NCBI GenBank assembly: GCA_947258795.1
Contig: CAMYJU010000004.1
Span: 62,001 to 126,000 of the forward strand
Origin: an uncultured Gammaproteobacteria bacterium
GTDB lineage: Bacteria > Pseudomonadota > Gammaproteobacteria > DRJJ01
DNA length: 64,000 bases
Reading direction: 5' to 3'
Under the pieces are notes generated by a model that saw only the letters and a list, made by a program, of their open reading frames with translations, was not told the origin of the DNA and made no database searches. The translations under genes were made by a program, and so were the position numbers. The stretch's first letter is position 1; each line of letters begins with the position of its first letter. Positions 48,127-57,756 of this stretch are shown here, in pieces.

Positions 48127-48399
48127 ATGGATGAAAAAAAACTGCCGCAATCAGAATTCGAGATCCCGGTCATCCAGCGCGTCATCTCGGTATTATGGCC
48201 GTCGTTTCTGACCGCAGGCGTTGCAACCATCTTTACATTTACCTTTTTTGATCCGCAGGAGATTGTGACCTGTATGGGGCACGACAAACCTGTCAATCGT
48301 CTTGGCATATACAGCATGGGGTTCTTTCTGTTCTGGTTACTAACCTCTTCATCCTGCGCCCTGACCTGTTATTTCCGCAGACCGGTGCATCCCAAGTAA
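48127..48399 (+). CDS. Small membrane protein in the cbb3 cluster
   Basis: 90 residues, not recognised. Two hydrophobic segments (about 25-45 and 57-78). Between them is DPQEIVTCMGHDKPVNRLG, with one Cys and one His; CALTC occurs in the second helix. The location between ccoP and ccoG suggests a role in oxidase assembly or copper handling, but this is inference. It is too short and different to be CcoS or CcoQ. Start follows the ccoP hairpin by 18 bases. Confidence 0.65.
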   Translation: MDEKKLPQSEFEIPVIQRVISVLWPSFLTAGVATIFTFTFFDPQEIVTCMGHDKPVNRLGIYSMGFFLFWLLTSSSCALTCYFRRPVHPK

Positions 48400-48420
48400 A
48401 TATCAGCAATACCGTTATCC

Positions 48421-49830
48421 ATGAAAAAATCCAGATCTGTCGATGTAAAACCACCCGTCGTTGATGACGGGTCTTTTTACGCCAAACACCAGAAGATCTA
48501 CCCGCGCAAGGTATCGGGCGTGTTTGCGAGCCTGCGCACGACCGGGGTACTTACCTTGCTGGGCCTGTACTATTTTGTACCCTGGCTCAACTGGGACAAC
48601 CGCCAGGCGGTATTGTTCGACCTGCCCGCGCGCAAATTCTATGTTTTCGGCATAACCTTCTGGCCCCAGGACTTTTTCTACCTGGCCATGCTACTGATTA
48701 TTGCCGGCCTGGCCCTGTTTTTCTTCACTACCCTGGCCGGCCGCCTGTGGTGCGGCTATGCCTGCCCGCAAACCGTATGGACCGAAATCTTCCTGTGGTT
48801 TGAACGCATGATAGAGGGCAACCGCTCCCAGCAAATCAAACTCGACAAGGCGGACTGGGACAGTCGCAAACTCCGCCTGAAAGTCACCAAGCAGATAGTA
48901 TGGGTCCTGTTTGCATTCTGGACCGGTTTTACCTTTGTTGGCTACTTCACGCCTATCGACGTGCTCGGTAACGCCCTGCTCAGTTTCAGTACCGGACCTT
49001 GGGAAACCTTCTGGATCATCTTTTATGGTTTTGCGACCTATGGTAATGCCGGCTGGATGCGCGAGCAGGTCTGTATCTACATGTGCCCGTACGCGCGTTT
49101 CCAGAGCGCGATGTTCGATCGCGATACCCTGATTATCTCCTACGATGGTCAACGCGGTGACCCGCGCGGCAGCCGTAAAAAGGGAGCGGACCCGTCATCA
49201 CTCGGCCTAGGCGACTGTATCGACTGCACCCTGTGCGTGCAGGTCTGCCCGACCGGGATCGATATACGTGACGGCCTGCAGTACGAGTGCATCGGCTGTG
49301 CCGCCTGTATCGATGTGTGCAACGGCGTCATGGACCAGATGGGATACCAGAAGGGGCTTGTACGCTATACTACTGAAAACACTATCGAAGGTAATAAAAC
49401 ACATATCTTCAGGCCACGCATCGTGATTTACGCGCTGCTACTGACCGCACTGACCGGCCTGCTGCTGTTCCTGATTGCGACACGCTCGCCGGTGGAACTG
49501 GATATCATGCGCGATCGTAATACGCTATATCGGGAGTTACCCGGCGGCCTGGTCGAGAACGTCTACACCCTGCGTGCAATCAATAAGTCCAACATTGACC
49601 GCATCTACCAGTTGAGTGCCACTGGACTGGAGGGCCTGGAACTGATCGGCAAGCACACGGTTGTCAATATTCCTGCCGGTGGCGTTACCGAAATCAATGT
49701 CAACCTGCGCCTGGACCCGGCCGTACTCAAACGCCCGAGCAACAAGATCCAGTTCATACTGGAATCCGGTGATGGCGAACCGGTCAAGACTATACAGGAG
49801 AGCCGTTTTATCGGCCCGGTAATCAGGTAA
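48421..49830 (+). CDS. ccoG: Cbb3 oxidase accessory ferredoxin protein CcoG
   Basis: 469 residues. Membrane helices in the N-terminal half (near 40-55, 85-105, 165-190 and 200-215). The motif LWCGYACPQTVWTEIF is near residue 110, and two [4Fe-4S] sites follow with CIDCTLCVQVCPTG (near 266) and CIGCAACIDVCN (near 291). A C-terminal helix (near 340) leads to an Ig-like periplasmic domain. CcoG reduces copper for delivery to the cbb3 oxidase. It lies 21 bases after the small membrane protein gene. Confidence 0.94.
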   Translation: MKKSRSVDVKPPVVDDGSFYAKHQKIYPRKVSGVFASLRTTGVLTLLGLYYFVPWLNWDNRQAVLFDLPARKFYVFGITFWPQDFFYLAMLLIIAGLALFFFTTLAGRLWCGYACPQTVWTEIFLWFERMIEGNRSQQIKLDKADWDSRKLRLKVTKQIVWVLFAFWTGFTFVGYFTPIDVLGNALLSFSTGPWETFWIIFYGFATYGNAGWMREQVCIYMCPYARFQSAMFDRDTLIISYDGQRGDPRGSRKKGADPSSLGLGDCIDCTLCVQVCPTGIDIRDGLQYECIGCAACIDVCNGVMDQMGYQKGLVRYTTENTIEGNKTHIFRPRIVIYALLLTALTGLLLFLIATRSPVELDIMRDRNTLYRELPGGLVENVYTLRAINKSNIDRIYQLSATGLEGLELIGKHTVVNIPAGGVTEINVNLRLDPAVLKRPSNKIQFILESGDGEPVKTIQESRFIGPVIR

Positions 49831-49864
49831 ACTTATCAGAACGAAACCATCACATCACTATTTA

Positions 49865-49899
49865 CCCCCTCACCCCAACCCTCTCCCTGGGGGAGAGGG
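49865..49899. repeat. CCCTCACCCCAACCCTCTCCC-class hairpin repeat
   Basis: The hairpin CCCTCTCCC (49879-49887) TGG GGGAGAGGG (49891-49899) preceded by a C-rich stretch. This kind of palindrome is a familiar dispersed intergenic element in proteobacterial genomes. Here it sits between ccoG and fixH. Confidence 0.6.
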
Positions 49900-49920
49900 A
49901 GTTAACTGGACTATAGATAT

Positions 49921-50436
49921 ATGACTTATCATACAGACACACCAACGATACCCTGGTATCGCCAATTCTGGCCATGGTTCCTGCTGGCACTGCCGGCCAC
50001 CGCCGTGATCGCCGGCATCGCCACGGTGATCATTGCGATGCAAACCCACGACACCCTGGTCAGCGACGATTATTACAAGGACGGCCTGGCGATCAACCAG
50101 GACCTGAAACGTGAACAATTAGCACGCGACATGGGTCTGAAGGCACACATCTCTGTGAACAGGCGCAACGAACTGCGGATTCAAATGAGTGCCAGTGAGC
50201 CGTTAGCGGCATTTCCGGCGCTCGAAATCGTGTTGACCCACCCGACCCTGGCCAGCATGGACATTGCGCTGACCGCATTGATAGACCGAAATGGTGACTA
50301 TGCTGTTCAACAAGCGACCATTCCGGCCGGTCACTGGTATATCAGGATCGAAGCGCCCGGACAGGACTGGCGTCTGAACGGCAGCATTCTGGTTAGTGAA
50401 GACGGGGATACGCAGGTCGTGTTACAGAATCGTTGA
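49921..50436 (+). CDS. ccoH: FixH family protein
   Basis: 171 residues. One membrane helix (about 17-40, FLLALPATAVIAGIATVII) and the conserved DDYYKDGLAINQDLKRE segment of the FixH/CcoH family near residue 50. The rest forms a periplasmic beta-rich domain. Needed in the family for assembly of cbb3 oxidase. No ccoI copper ATPase or ccoS follows; the cluster ends here in a repeat mosaic. Confidence 0.88.
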   Translation: MTYHTDTPTIPWYRQFWPWFLLALPATAVIAGIATVIIAMQTHDTLVSDDYYKDGLAINQDLKREQLARDMGLKAHISVNRRNELRIQMSASEPLAAFPALEIVLTHPTLASMDIALTALIDRNGDYAVQQATIPAGHWYIRIEAPGQDWRLNGSILVSEDGDTQVVLQNR

Positions 50437-50482
50437 TTGAGCTGACTTGATACACACGGACAGTCGTTTGAAATATCTGTAG

Positions 50483-50732
50483 GGTGGGTTAGCGTTTTTT
50501 GCGTAACCCACCAGGCGTTACGCAGCAACACACATCAAGATCAGACCAGGGTGGCGCAATGTAGACCTGGTTGCGAATTGTAGTCCGTGGAAACGACTGG
50601 ATTCCCGCCTACGCGGGAATGACGACTGTAAAGTGAATGTAGCCCGAATAGAGCGCAGCGCAATCCGGGATGACCGGGCAGCCGTCACATTCTCCCCCGG
50701 ATTGTGTTTCACTTCATCCGGGCTACGCTGCT
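50483..50732. repeat. Mosaic of three intergenic palindromes
   Basis: In the 338-base gap between fixH and pilE. (1) GGTGGGTTA (50483-50491) with TAACCCACC (50504-50512). (2) ATTCCCGCCTACGCGGGAAT (50600-50619), the same hairpin as in the repeats at 42.7 and 60.8 kb. (3) A long imperfect inverted repeat whose arms, each about 31 bases, start GTAGCCCG (50639) and end CGGGCTAC (50728), both containing CAATCCGGG in the outward reading. No gene is present. Confidence 0.75.
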
Positions 50733-50774
50733 AAACACTATAAGCGTTCTGTAGGGCTACAGCACTTATACTAA

Positions 50775-51236
50775 CTACCAGCAACGATCAACCGTACCGG
50801 TGCCAGTTATGCCTTTGATACCTGTATTGGTCAGTGTCAGTGCCGCACATGCTCCATCTCTGACTTGGTCACCAGCCGGAGTCGCCCTGATCACAAAAGT
50901 TGTTGCCGTCGTTGCAGGTGCAGGATCAATTGCCAAATTATAGTAAGTCGCAGCACCCTCGATAGGACACTTACCCGGATATCTGGCCGGATTCGGGGTA
51001 CCGCTATTAGCTGGTACGGCATTCGTGCCAGCCATACCCAGATAGGTATTTCTTTCTGTAAAATTCCGCTCCATCGCCGCGGCCAGACCGGTCAGCACCC
51101 CGGCACAATCGGCACGACGGCTTTTGCGTACCTGGTCCAGATAGGCCGGATAGGCCACGCCGACCAGGATTGCCAGAATCGTGATCACGATCATCAGTTC
51201 GATTAAGGTAAAACCTGTCTGTAGCTGTTTTTTCAT
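50775..51236 (-). CDS. pilE: Type IV pilin-like protein
   Basis: 153 residues. The prepilin signal has the cleavage site in TGFTLIELM (Gly-Phe, with Glu at mature position 5), followed by the hydrophobic helix IVITILAILVGVAYPAYL. The globular part holds two Cys near the C-terminus (CAALT and DRCW) that would form the D-loop disulfide. Position after pilY1 fits PilE minor pilin as in Pseudomonas. The ATG at 51236 is the normal short prepilin leader. Confidence 0.9.
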   Translation of the reverse strand: MKKQLQTGFTLIELMIVITILAILVGVAYPAYLDQVRKSRRADCAGVLTGLAAAMERNFTERNTYLGMAGTNAVPANSGTPNPARYPGKCPIEGAATYYNLAIDPAPATTATTFVIRATPAGDQVRDGACAALTLTNTGIKGITGTGTVDRCW

Positions 51237-51265
51237 ATGGATACTCGATTGTTTAGGTATACAGA

Positions 51266-51293
51266 AAGGCAACACCCGTACGGGTGTTGCCTT
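51266..51293 (-). terminator. 28-bp perfect palindrome between pilY1 and pilE
   Basis: Arms AAGGCAACACCCGT and ACGGGTGTTGCCTT are perfectly complementary with no loop. Only a short T-run follows on the minus strand (CCTTTCTG), so it may reduce rather than stop transcription into pilE. Confidence 0.6.
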
Positions 51294-51305
51294 CATCAGC
51301 GATGA

Positions 51306-54300
51306 TTACTGCAACTGGATTTCGCGCCAGGAACGTCTGCCACCCGGTGTCGTAATTAGACCAAAATCTTCATCGGAAATGGCACCGGTTGAATCACCGG
51401 CGAGTATTTGTACTTCATCATCGCCACCATCGCCTTCAACAATTACTGGCGTGCTCATAATTCCCGGTACAGACTGGGTTGCACCGGCTGTCTCAATATC
51501 ACCGCCGCCATTGTAGACAGGCGGTTGCGTACCACCCAGCCCAAAGCCCGGGAACGCGGTACCGGTCTTGAAAAACAGTGCATACAGGCGGCTGGTACCT
51601 TCAGGTGTACACTGGTCCAGTGGGGGCGAGTATTCCGGGAAAAGCACAAATGAGCGGAATGTCAACGATGCAAAGATGTTGCGTGTACTGTTGGTGCCCA
51701 GTGCGAAATTGATAAACCAGCCATCCTTGGTCGTCATATAATTACTGAAGCGGGTAAAATCAGAATTATCGACCGCGACATTATCGATATCGCCACCACT
51801 AATCGCGCCTGCAGTTATCACGCCATTAGGATCCCGCATATCACCCTGCGAGAATACCTGTAAGCCGGTCGTTTCCTGCAAATCGCTTACCATTACCTGC
51901 CCCCAGGTATTGCCTGATCCCGGGTCTTTTATACCGTAAAAGGTCTGCTGTGTAGCACTCTGATTATCGCTGTTCACATACAACCTGCCGGTACCGGCAT
52001 AAACCCAGTGGTCACCGCTTAGTCTATCGATAGAAAAAGACGGCGCCGTGGTAAACGGCTGGTTTGTAATCGGTGATAACAGGGCCGAAGGGATATAAGC
52101 AGACGTTCCGGCCAGGGGGATGCGATACAGACCACCGGACGGTTCCACAACCGCTCCTGAAAGGCCCTCTTCTACCGTTCCATAGTATATGGCATCATCC
52201 ATGAAATCAGCAGTCCAGTTCATACTGGCCGGATCGCCCACGAATGCATTGGCGATACCCAGATCCAGATAATTGTTACCACTGAAATTCACAAACTGCT
52301 TCAGATTCAGATCATAAACATACAAACGCGCATTCTGGTCACTATCCACCTGGGACAATGCGGTCGAGCCGATCGGACCGGAGCCGAAGGCCAGATACCA
52401 GTCGTTCCTGATCGGCGCGTTGAAGTTATTGCCTGGCCCGGCATCACGTTGCACCACCAGGGTCGGCTGACTGGTGGTAAAGCCGAGATTCGCGTCCGAG
52501 ATCTCGGCCAGCACTGTTGGCGGCTGTTCTGGATTGGTAATATCCAGGATCACCACCGCGGAACGAGCAGTAATATCCGGCGTAGTGGAGCCGCCATCCC
52601 CGTCATGATCGTAGGTGACCGCACCGCCACCGAAGCGCATGTTCACCACCAGGATGGTGCCCCAGCCATTCGGGTGTATCGCATCCGGTGTAAAGATATT
52701 CACATCATAGGCCTGTGGCGAACCATCGACATAATACAGATGCGGGTAGTCCCGTTCTTTCAGCCATTGCATGTGCGGCAACAGGTTGCCCGGCACATAG
52801 GCCCACAGCTCGGCACCCAGCGGATGCGAGGTCGGTGCCGCACTCTCGTAGGACTGCTGCGCCCGGGTCAGAGTGAAGCTATTGTTTGATGCGTTGAAGA
52901 AACCGCTGTTGAACGCATGCAACATGCCATCGTTACCGCCTACGTAGACCACCTGGCGACGGTTTGCATATTGATTCCGGAATGCAGCATAGGTGGAATC
53001 ACCATTGAGGATATCAAAGGCCTTGTCTGGTTGACCAACAGCAACCGGTGAGGAGTGAATGATATCACCCAGACGCCAGTATTCATCCGATCCATCATCG
53101 TCGTAATCAATGGTACGTGAACGATAACCCGTAATACCTTCCTTGCCACGAATAAACGCAACCACATTATCAGCCTCGGTCGCATCGGCCACCGCCATGA
53201 TGTTTTCATCCAGGTTGGCCGCGACAAAATCGACGATTTCGTTCTGAGTGACTACACGGTCTGCATTGATGTCGTTCCAGGTCTTGATATGTCTGCTGGC
53301 GCCGATATTGGACACGGTTGCTGTATAGGTGCGCTGGTTCTCGATACTGCTGTTTTGCAGACCCGCCAGGGCTTCACGTGCCTTCCAGATTGCCTTCAGT
53401 TCATCCACTTCGCCTATGTCGGTTTCTGTATCATTATCATAAGCGGTCTGTGTATCGTAGCGGTACACCTGCGTTCTTTCTATCCCGGCAGCCTGATTAA
53501 AGCTTAGTCGTACTATATTGTCTGTCGCAATGTCATCCAGCTGACCATTACCATCACCGTCTTCACGCAAGCGTCCTGATGTGTCAATAAACAGCGAGTG
53601 AAGCTGCCCTGCCCACTGAATCTCCTGGCCTGTGTCGATGCTTACCTTGGGCGAATAAATCGCCTGATAAAATGCACCGGTACCGGTCACGCCGTCAGAT
53701 ATCACCGCGGCCGCACTACCGGAACTGATACGCTGTTCGATATTACTGAACGCCTTGGTCAGACCGGCAACCAGCTTGGCCGGGTCGTTCGCCAACACGT
53801 AATTATCGGGTACACCATCACCATCGGCATCCCATTCACTGGCCTGGTCAGGCCAGTAAGTTCTGCCACTGGTTCCATGGGCAACGAAATTCTGTTCGTT
53901 GAAACCGCCATATTTACCAGCCAGCCACAGCATATTCATCTCACCGGTCAACGGGTTAGCACTATATTCCTGGGTATCGATCATGAAGGTCTGTACGGTC
54001 TGCATACCCGGGAAATCCCCACGGATATCCTGACTGGCCGCATAATAGGCCAGCCCGGCGATATAGTAGGAATTTTCCTTCGGCGCATAGGGCGCCGTAC
54101 CAAAGGCCTCACCGAGATTGGCAATCAGCTTGGAATTATTGGCCATGTCACAGTCGCCCGGTACACAACCGACATTGCGGTTGGTGCCATTAATACCCTG
54201 CATCGCGCCGACCAGATTGGTCTCGGTGGTCACATTAATCGCGCCATCCGCATTACTGGGCTCACCCCAGTCGTTACTAGATGCCCTGAAGGTATAACCT

Positions 54301-55619
54301 GAATAAGTATTTGTTGTCGCAGACGTACCCGGTAGTTTTTTGTCCTCCCACGGGTTTGCGTCATTGATACCGACGATATAGTTTTGCTGGCATTCGTGCT
54401 GGATCGGGTCGGTCCATGCCGTGATCGCCGGGAAGCCGTCCAGTTCGGCATCGCCGGATGCAACACCGGTCATATAATCGGTGGTTCGCCCCCGGTTCTT
54501 GTAGTAGTTCAGACACTCGTAGAACAGCTCACCGATCGGGTCAAAGGATTTGTAGCCATTCGCACCAAACTTGTTGATGTAGTTGATCACACCACTATTG
54601 GCCACACCACTTGCCGTCGCGTCGGTGGGATCCGGGTTTACCGGGAAGGTGCCGTCGGTATCACTGAATTCCTGGTTCGGATTGACCTCAATACCACCAC
54701 CGGCGGCCGGGCGGAACTTGCCGACGTATTTCATATTCGCACGTAATACCCCGCCGTGCCGACCATGGCTGCCGTCAAGCAGATAACTCATTACCGCAAA
54801 GCGCATATTAGCTGAATTTTTCTGGATCAGGCCTTCCGGCTTCAGGTTCGCGCCATAGCCCTTGCAGTTACGATATGTGGTCAGTGCGGTTTCATAGGTA
54901 CCGTCGCAGACCAACGCCCTGGCAAAAAGGTTATTGACCACATTACCACTGGTATTGCGGGCAGAGCTAAGCCTGAACTGGGTACCATAGCTCTGAATAT
55001 AAATATCGGTTTGTGTATAGGGGGTTACGGTATTGGTGGCAACGTTAACCGAGGAGCCGATCCGCTTGTACGGGAACCAGCTATGGCCAGCGCCGAGACC
55101 CATATTGCCACGCTCCAGTACGGTGGTGGTCGCGGTATCGGTCGAACGATGCCCGCCGGTCAGCGCCCAGCGAAACTCGTCGATTGCGGTCATGGTCGCC
55201 CAGTTCAGGAAGTTACCGCTCCAGCCGCCGGCTACGCCATTACAGGAATGATCGGCATTGCTCGGTCCGGCCGGATTGAAACGCTGGTTGCCACTGTCGT
55301 AGTCATAACACAGGCGCGGATTGAAATAACCGAGGTAATCCTTGTTGGTAAAATAACAGGTGCCGTCACTGCCCGTACGCCCAGTACAACTACCACCACC
55401 AGCAATATCATTTTGATCGTTATAGGCCGCGCCCTGCATTGGCGTTTCGATCGACAGGTTGATCATCACGTTCGGGTCAGCACCATTGATAATCGATGGT
55501 GGCACCGCGGCGTTATTATCCATCACCGATGTAGGCAGCGCTGCCGCATGCGACAGGCTACTGAAGCCGGTCAGGGCTGTGATCAACGCAGAAATCAGAA
55601 TATTGCTTAGTTTAAACAT
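51306..55619 (-). CDS. pilY1: Type IV pilus tip/biogenesis protein PilY1
   Basis: 1437 residues. A signal peptide (1-26) leads to a large N-terminal region with a von Willebrand-like part. EF-hand-like calcium loops appear at WDADGDGVPDNY (near 598), EDGDGNGQLDD (near 688) and DINADRVVTQNE (near 785). The C-terminal beta-propeller (from about 850) contains YVGGNDGMLHAFN and VYAGTGRLYVN, the PilC/PilY1 domain that drives pilus extension and adhesion. It sits in the minor-pilin operon before pilE. Somewhat longer than Pseudomonas PilY1. Confidence 0.92.
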   Translation of the reverse strand: MFKLSNILISALITALTGFSSLSHAAALPTSVMDNNAAVPPSIINGADPNVMINLSIETPMQGAAYNDQNDIAGGGSCTGRTGSDGTCYFTNKDYLGYFNPRLCYDYDSGNQRFNPAGPSNADHSCNGVAGGWSGNFLNWATMTAIDEFRWALTGGHRSTDTATTTVLERGNMGLGAGHSWFPYKRIGSSVNVATNTVTPYTQTDIYIQSYGTQFRLSSARNTSGNVVNNLFARALVCDGTYETALTTYRNCKGYGANLKPEGLIQKNSANMRFAVMSYLLDGSHGRHGGVLRANMKYVGKFRPAAGGGIEVNPNQEFSDTDGTFPVNPDPTDATASGVANSGVINYINKFGANGYKSFDPIGELFYECLNYYKNRGRTTDYMTGVASGDAELDGFPAITAWTDPIQHECQQNYIVGINDANPWEDKKLPGTSATTNTYSGYTFRASSNDWGEPSNADGAINVTTETNLVGAMQGINGTNRNVGCVPGDCDMANNSKLIANLGEAFGTAPYAPKENSYYIAGLAYYAASQDIRGDFPGMQTVQTFMIDTQEYSANPLTGEMNMLWLAGKYGGFNEQNFVAHGTSGRTYWPDQASEWDADGDGVPDNYVLANDPAKLVAGLTKAFSNIEQRISSGSAAAVISDGVTGTGAFYQAIYSPKVSIDTGQEIQWAGQLHSLFIDTSGRLREDGDGNGQLDDIATDNIVRLSFNQAAGIERTQVYRYDTQTAYDNDTETDIGEVDELKAIWKAREALAGLQNSSIENQRTYTATVSNIGASRHIKTWNDINADRVVTQNEIVDFVAANLDENIMAVADATEADNVVAFIRGKEGITGYRSRTIDYDDDGSDEYWRLGDIIHSSPVAVGQPDKAFDILNGDSTYAAFRNQYANRRQVVYVGGNDGMLHAFNSGFFNASNNSFTLTRAQQSYESAAPTSHPLGAELWAYVPGNLLPHMQWLKERDYPHLYYVDGSPQAYDVNIFTPDAIHPNGWGTILVVNMRFGGGAVTYDHDGDGGSTTPDITARSAVVILDITNPEQPPTVLAEISDANLGFTTSQPTLVVQRDAGPGNNFNAPIRNDWYLAFGSGPIGSTALSQVDSDQNARLYVYDLNLKQFVNFSGNNYLDLGIANAFVGDPASMNWTADFMDDAIYYGTVEEGLSGAVVEPSGGLYRIPLAGTSAYIPSALLSPITNQPFTTAPSFSIDRLSGDHWVYAGTGRLYVNSDNQSATQQTFYGIKDPGSGNTWGQVMVSDLQETTGLQVFSQGDMRDPNGVITAGAISGGDIDNVAVDNSDFTRFSNYMTTKDGWFINFALGTNSTRNIFASLTFRSFVLFPEYSPPLDQCTPEGTSRLYALFFKTGTAFPGFGLGGTQPPVYNGGGDIETAGATQSVPGIMSTPVIVEGDGGDDEVQILAGDSTGAISDEDFGLITTPGGRRSWREIQLQ

Positions 55620-55649
55620 GGGGCATTCCTCGAAACTTGCACGACGGCG

Positions 55650-55955
55650 TTACTGGTTCATTTCCAGTACGACGATTTTCTTCACGACATTGCTGTTGTC
55701 CAGCGTAATAGCAGCATTATCGACATAACCAACGCCGGTCAACGTGGTAAGTGAATTTTTCCTGCCGTCGATCATCACGGTGACATTTCTGACCGGGTCG
55801 AAATACGGCATTTTCAGCTCGGCGCCATCACTCATGATGACCTTCTGGTTGGTAATCTGGTCGATACGGCCGGTAAAGGTGTAATCGCTGGCCAGCGCAG
55901 AAAAAGACAGTATGGCTGCGCAGACCAGTAATGATATTTTGCTGAATAGGTTCAT
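55650..55955 (-). CDS. Small periplasmic protein in the pil operon (PilY2-like by position)
   Basis: 101 residues. Signal peptide (1-20, ending ALA) and a short beta-rich mature domain: YTFTGRIDQITNQKVIMSDG followed by VTVMIDGRKN. The ATG at 55955 gives the signal peptide; the upstream frame overlaps pilX. Pseudomonas has a small gene, pilY2, next to pilY1, but after it; here the small gene lies before pilY1. The relation is suggested by size and position only. Confidence 0.65.
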   Translation of the reverse strand: MNLFSKISLLVCAAILSFSALASDYTFTGRIDQITNQKVIMSDGAELKMPYFDPVRNVTVMIDGRKNSLTTLTGVGYVDNAAITLDNSNVVKKIVVLEMNQ

Positions 55956-55999
55956 TGTATTTGTCCTGAATTTAATCGCGTAAGCGTCGGATAAGCTGG

Positions 56000-56602
56000 T
56001 TAATCTATGCGAAAGGTTGACTGTAACATTACCCGCGCACCCGAATTGATGTGTACGCCCAGCGCGGTGATGCGGTACATATCCGGACAGGTTGCACACA
56101 GGCGCGGGTCCGGCTCCGCCGCCGCTGGTGGAGCCGGCTGGGTTTTGCCCATGTACTCAATAATGAAGCTTGCGTTCTCGCCTTCTTGCAAAGAGCCAGA
56201 ATATGGCTTGAATGATGCATTCCATACATTCAGTCCGCCGTCGGTCCAGTATTCAAGCGGACAGCCATTTTCTCCTGCAGCACCAATCCGGTTGTCGCAA
56301 TCGCAAAAACCGTTCGTGCATACCGTATCGGCAATGTCGCCATTAATATCGGTGTTCGCGGTCATGCTTTGGCTGACATAATTTTCTCCCTCCCTGAGCG
56401 CTGCCTCGGCAGCCTGGAACGCGAGCTGGCTGCTGCGTGAATTGGCCGCCATTTTTTCCTCGAGCACGGAGTTGTTGACACTGGTAATACTGAGTAAAGA
56501 CATCACCAGTAATATCAATAGGGAGATGACCAGAACCGAGCCCTGTTCACGGCGGCCCGGTGCCTGGCTAGATATAATTGAATGAGAGACGCGTGCTTTC
56601 AT
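56000..56602 (-). CDS. pilX: Minor pilin assembly protein PilX
   Basis: 200 residues. The N-terminal helix with RREQGSVLVISLLILLVMSL and an Ala/Gln-rich stretch (FQAAEAALREGENY) are typical of PilX, which lacks the usual Phe after the cleavage Gly and joins the PilVWX-FimU priming complex with PilY1. The start is ATG 56602, or a GTG at 56608 overlapping the pilW stop. Confidence 0.88.
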   Translation of the reverse strand: MKARVSHSIISSQAPGRREQGSVLVISLLILLVMSLLSITSVNNSVLEEKMAANSRSSQLAFQAAEAALREGENYVSQSMTANTDINGDIADTVCTNGFCDCDNRIGAAGENGCPLEYWTDGGLNVWNASFKPYSGSLQEGENASFIIEYMGKTQPAPPAAAEPDPRLCATCPDMYRITALGVHINSGARVMLQSTFRID

Positions 56603-56604
56603 GA

Positions 56605-57756
56605 TCACAGCACCCCGCGATTTCTGAATTTAAAGGTTGAGGTCACGATAAAGCGAATATTGCGGTCCGACGGACTGGTCACATCAACGCCATTGATGGT
56701 CTTGGTGACCGTCTCCGGCTGAACCTTGACCTGCTCGATCGAGCGCATTAGCAGACTGACGCGGGCGCTGACTATATTCGCGACGTTCGTTACATTATTC
56801 ATGGTCACGTAGCGATCGGCGATACCGTCTGCCGTGGTGTCTTCACCATACAGCACCTGCATGTTCTCGACGCCCTCGACCAGTTCCTGCACGTTACTTA
56901 TAGGGCCCATGTTGAAACTGCCACGCCACAACGACGGCCCGCCATAATTGCCCTGCGCAATATAATAGCCATTGCTGACCAAAGTATAGATTTTCATGGT
57001 GCCGGTATAGACATGGCTCCAGGTCGATGCGGCCAGATTATCCGGGGCCGTGCTGGCGATCACGGCACGTGATAGTGTAGTAGCGGACGCGGCAGGCGCC
57101 TGTCGAAACAGGTCTGCACCAATACAATCGCTGACCAATGTGATCGATAACGGCGGTACACCATTCGCAACGGTCGTGGTTAATGCCGCTGCGCTAACAA
57201 CGGTAGTGCCGTCCGCAGTCGCGCCGGTCGGGCTTTCCTGCGCGTATTTGACGATTACCAAATCGGATCCTTCGATTGGTGGAAACAGGAGGCCCGCAAA
57301 ATCCGCGTCCAGACCATTCCCATTACTATCAGTCCAGTTAGTCTGCGCTACCGTGTTATTAGTGGTAGTGAAGCCATCACCAGGAGAAGTTGAGAAATCA
57401 CCGGTAGATGTTGTACTGGCCTCCCATCCGGCCACTGCATTTTGCAGATTATAAAAGTTATCAGCATTTGTTCCAGCAGCTATATTGAGCTGGTTGGTAA
57501 AACTATTGCCAGTACAGCCCATGAAACCGGCCTCTCTGAAGTCCTGGCCGAGGAACATCAGAGCAAAGCGCGCGTTCTCTTGGATGCGCGCGACCGCCTC
57601 CTGGTAGCGCGAGGTCTGCTTGTTGCTGGACAACACCTGCAGGATGCCGGCCAGCAGGAACAGGCTGATCGCAACCGCAACCATGATCTCGACCACGGTA
57701 AAGCCCTGCTGACGATGAGACGGTTTGTGACAAGATTGTTTTCGCAACATGATCAT
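56605..57756 (-). CDS. pilW: Minor pilin PilW
   Basis: 383 residues. Prepilin motif QQGFTVVEIMVAVAISLFLL near residues 17-36, then a large globular domain; FMGCTGNSF and a second Cys (SDCIGADL) are conserved in PilW. It helps start pilus assembly at the cell envelope. The ATG overlaps the pilV stop (ATGA). Confidence 0.9.
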   Translation of the reverse strand: MIMLRKQSCHKPSHRQQGFTVVEIMVAVAISLFLLAGILQVLSSNKQTSRYQEAVARIQENARFALMFLGQDFREAGFMGCTGNSFTNQLNIAAGTNADNFYNLQNAVAGWEASTTSTGDFSTSPGDGFTTTNNTVAQTNWTDSNGNGLDADFAGLLFPPIEGSDLVIVKYAQESPTGATADGTTVVSAAALTTTVANGVPPLSITLVSDCIGADLFRQAPAASATTLSRAVIASTAPDNLAASTWSHVYTGTMKIYTLVSNGYYIAQGNYGGPSLWRGSFNMGPISNVQELVEGVENMQVLYGEDTTADGIADRYVTMNNVTNVANIVSARVSLLMRSIEQVKVQPETVTKTINGVDVTSPSDRNIRFIVTSTFKFRNRGVL

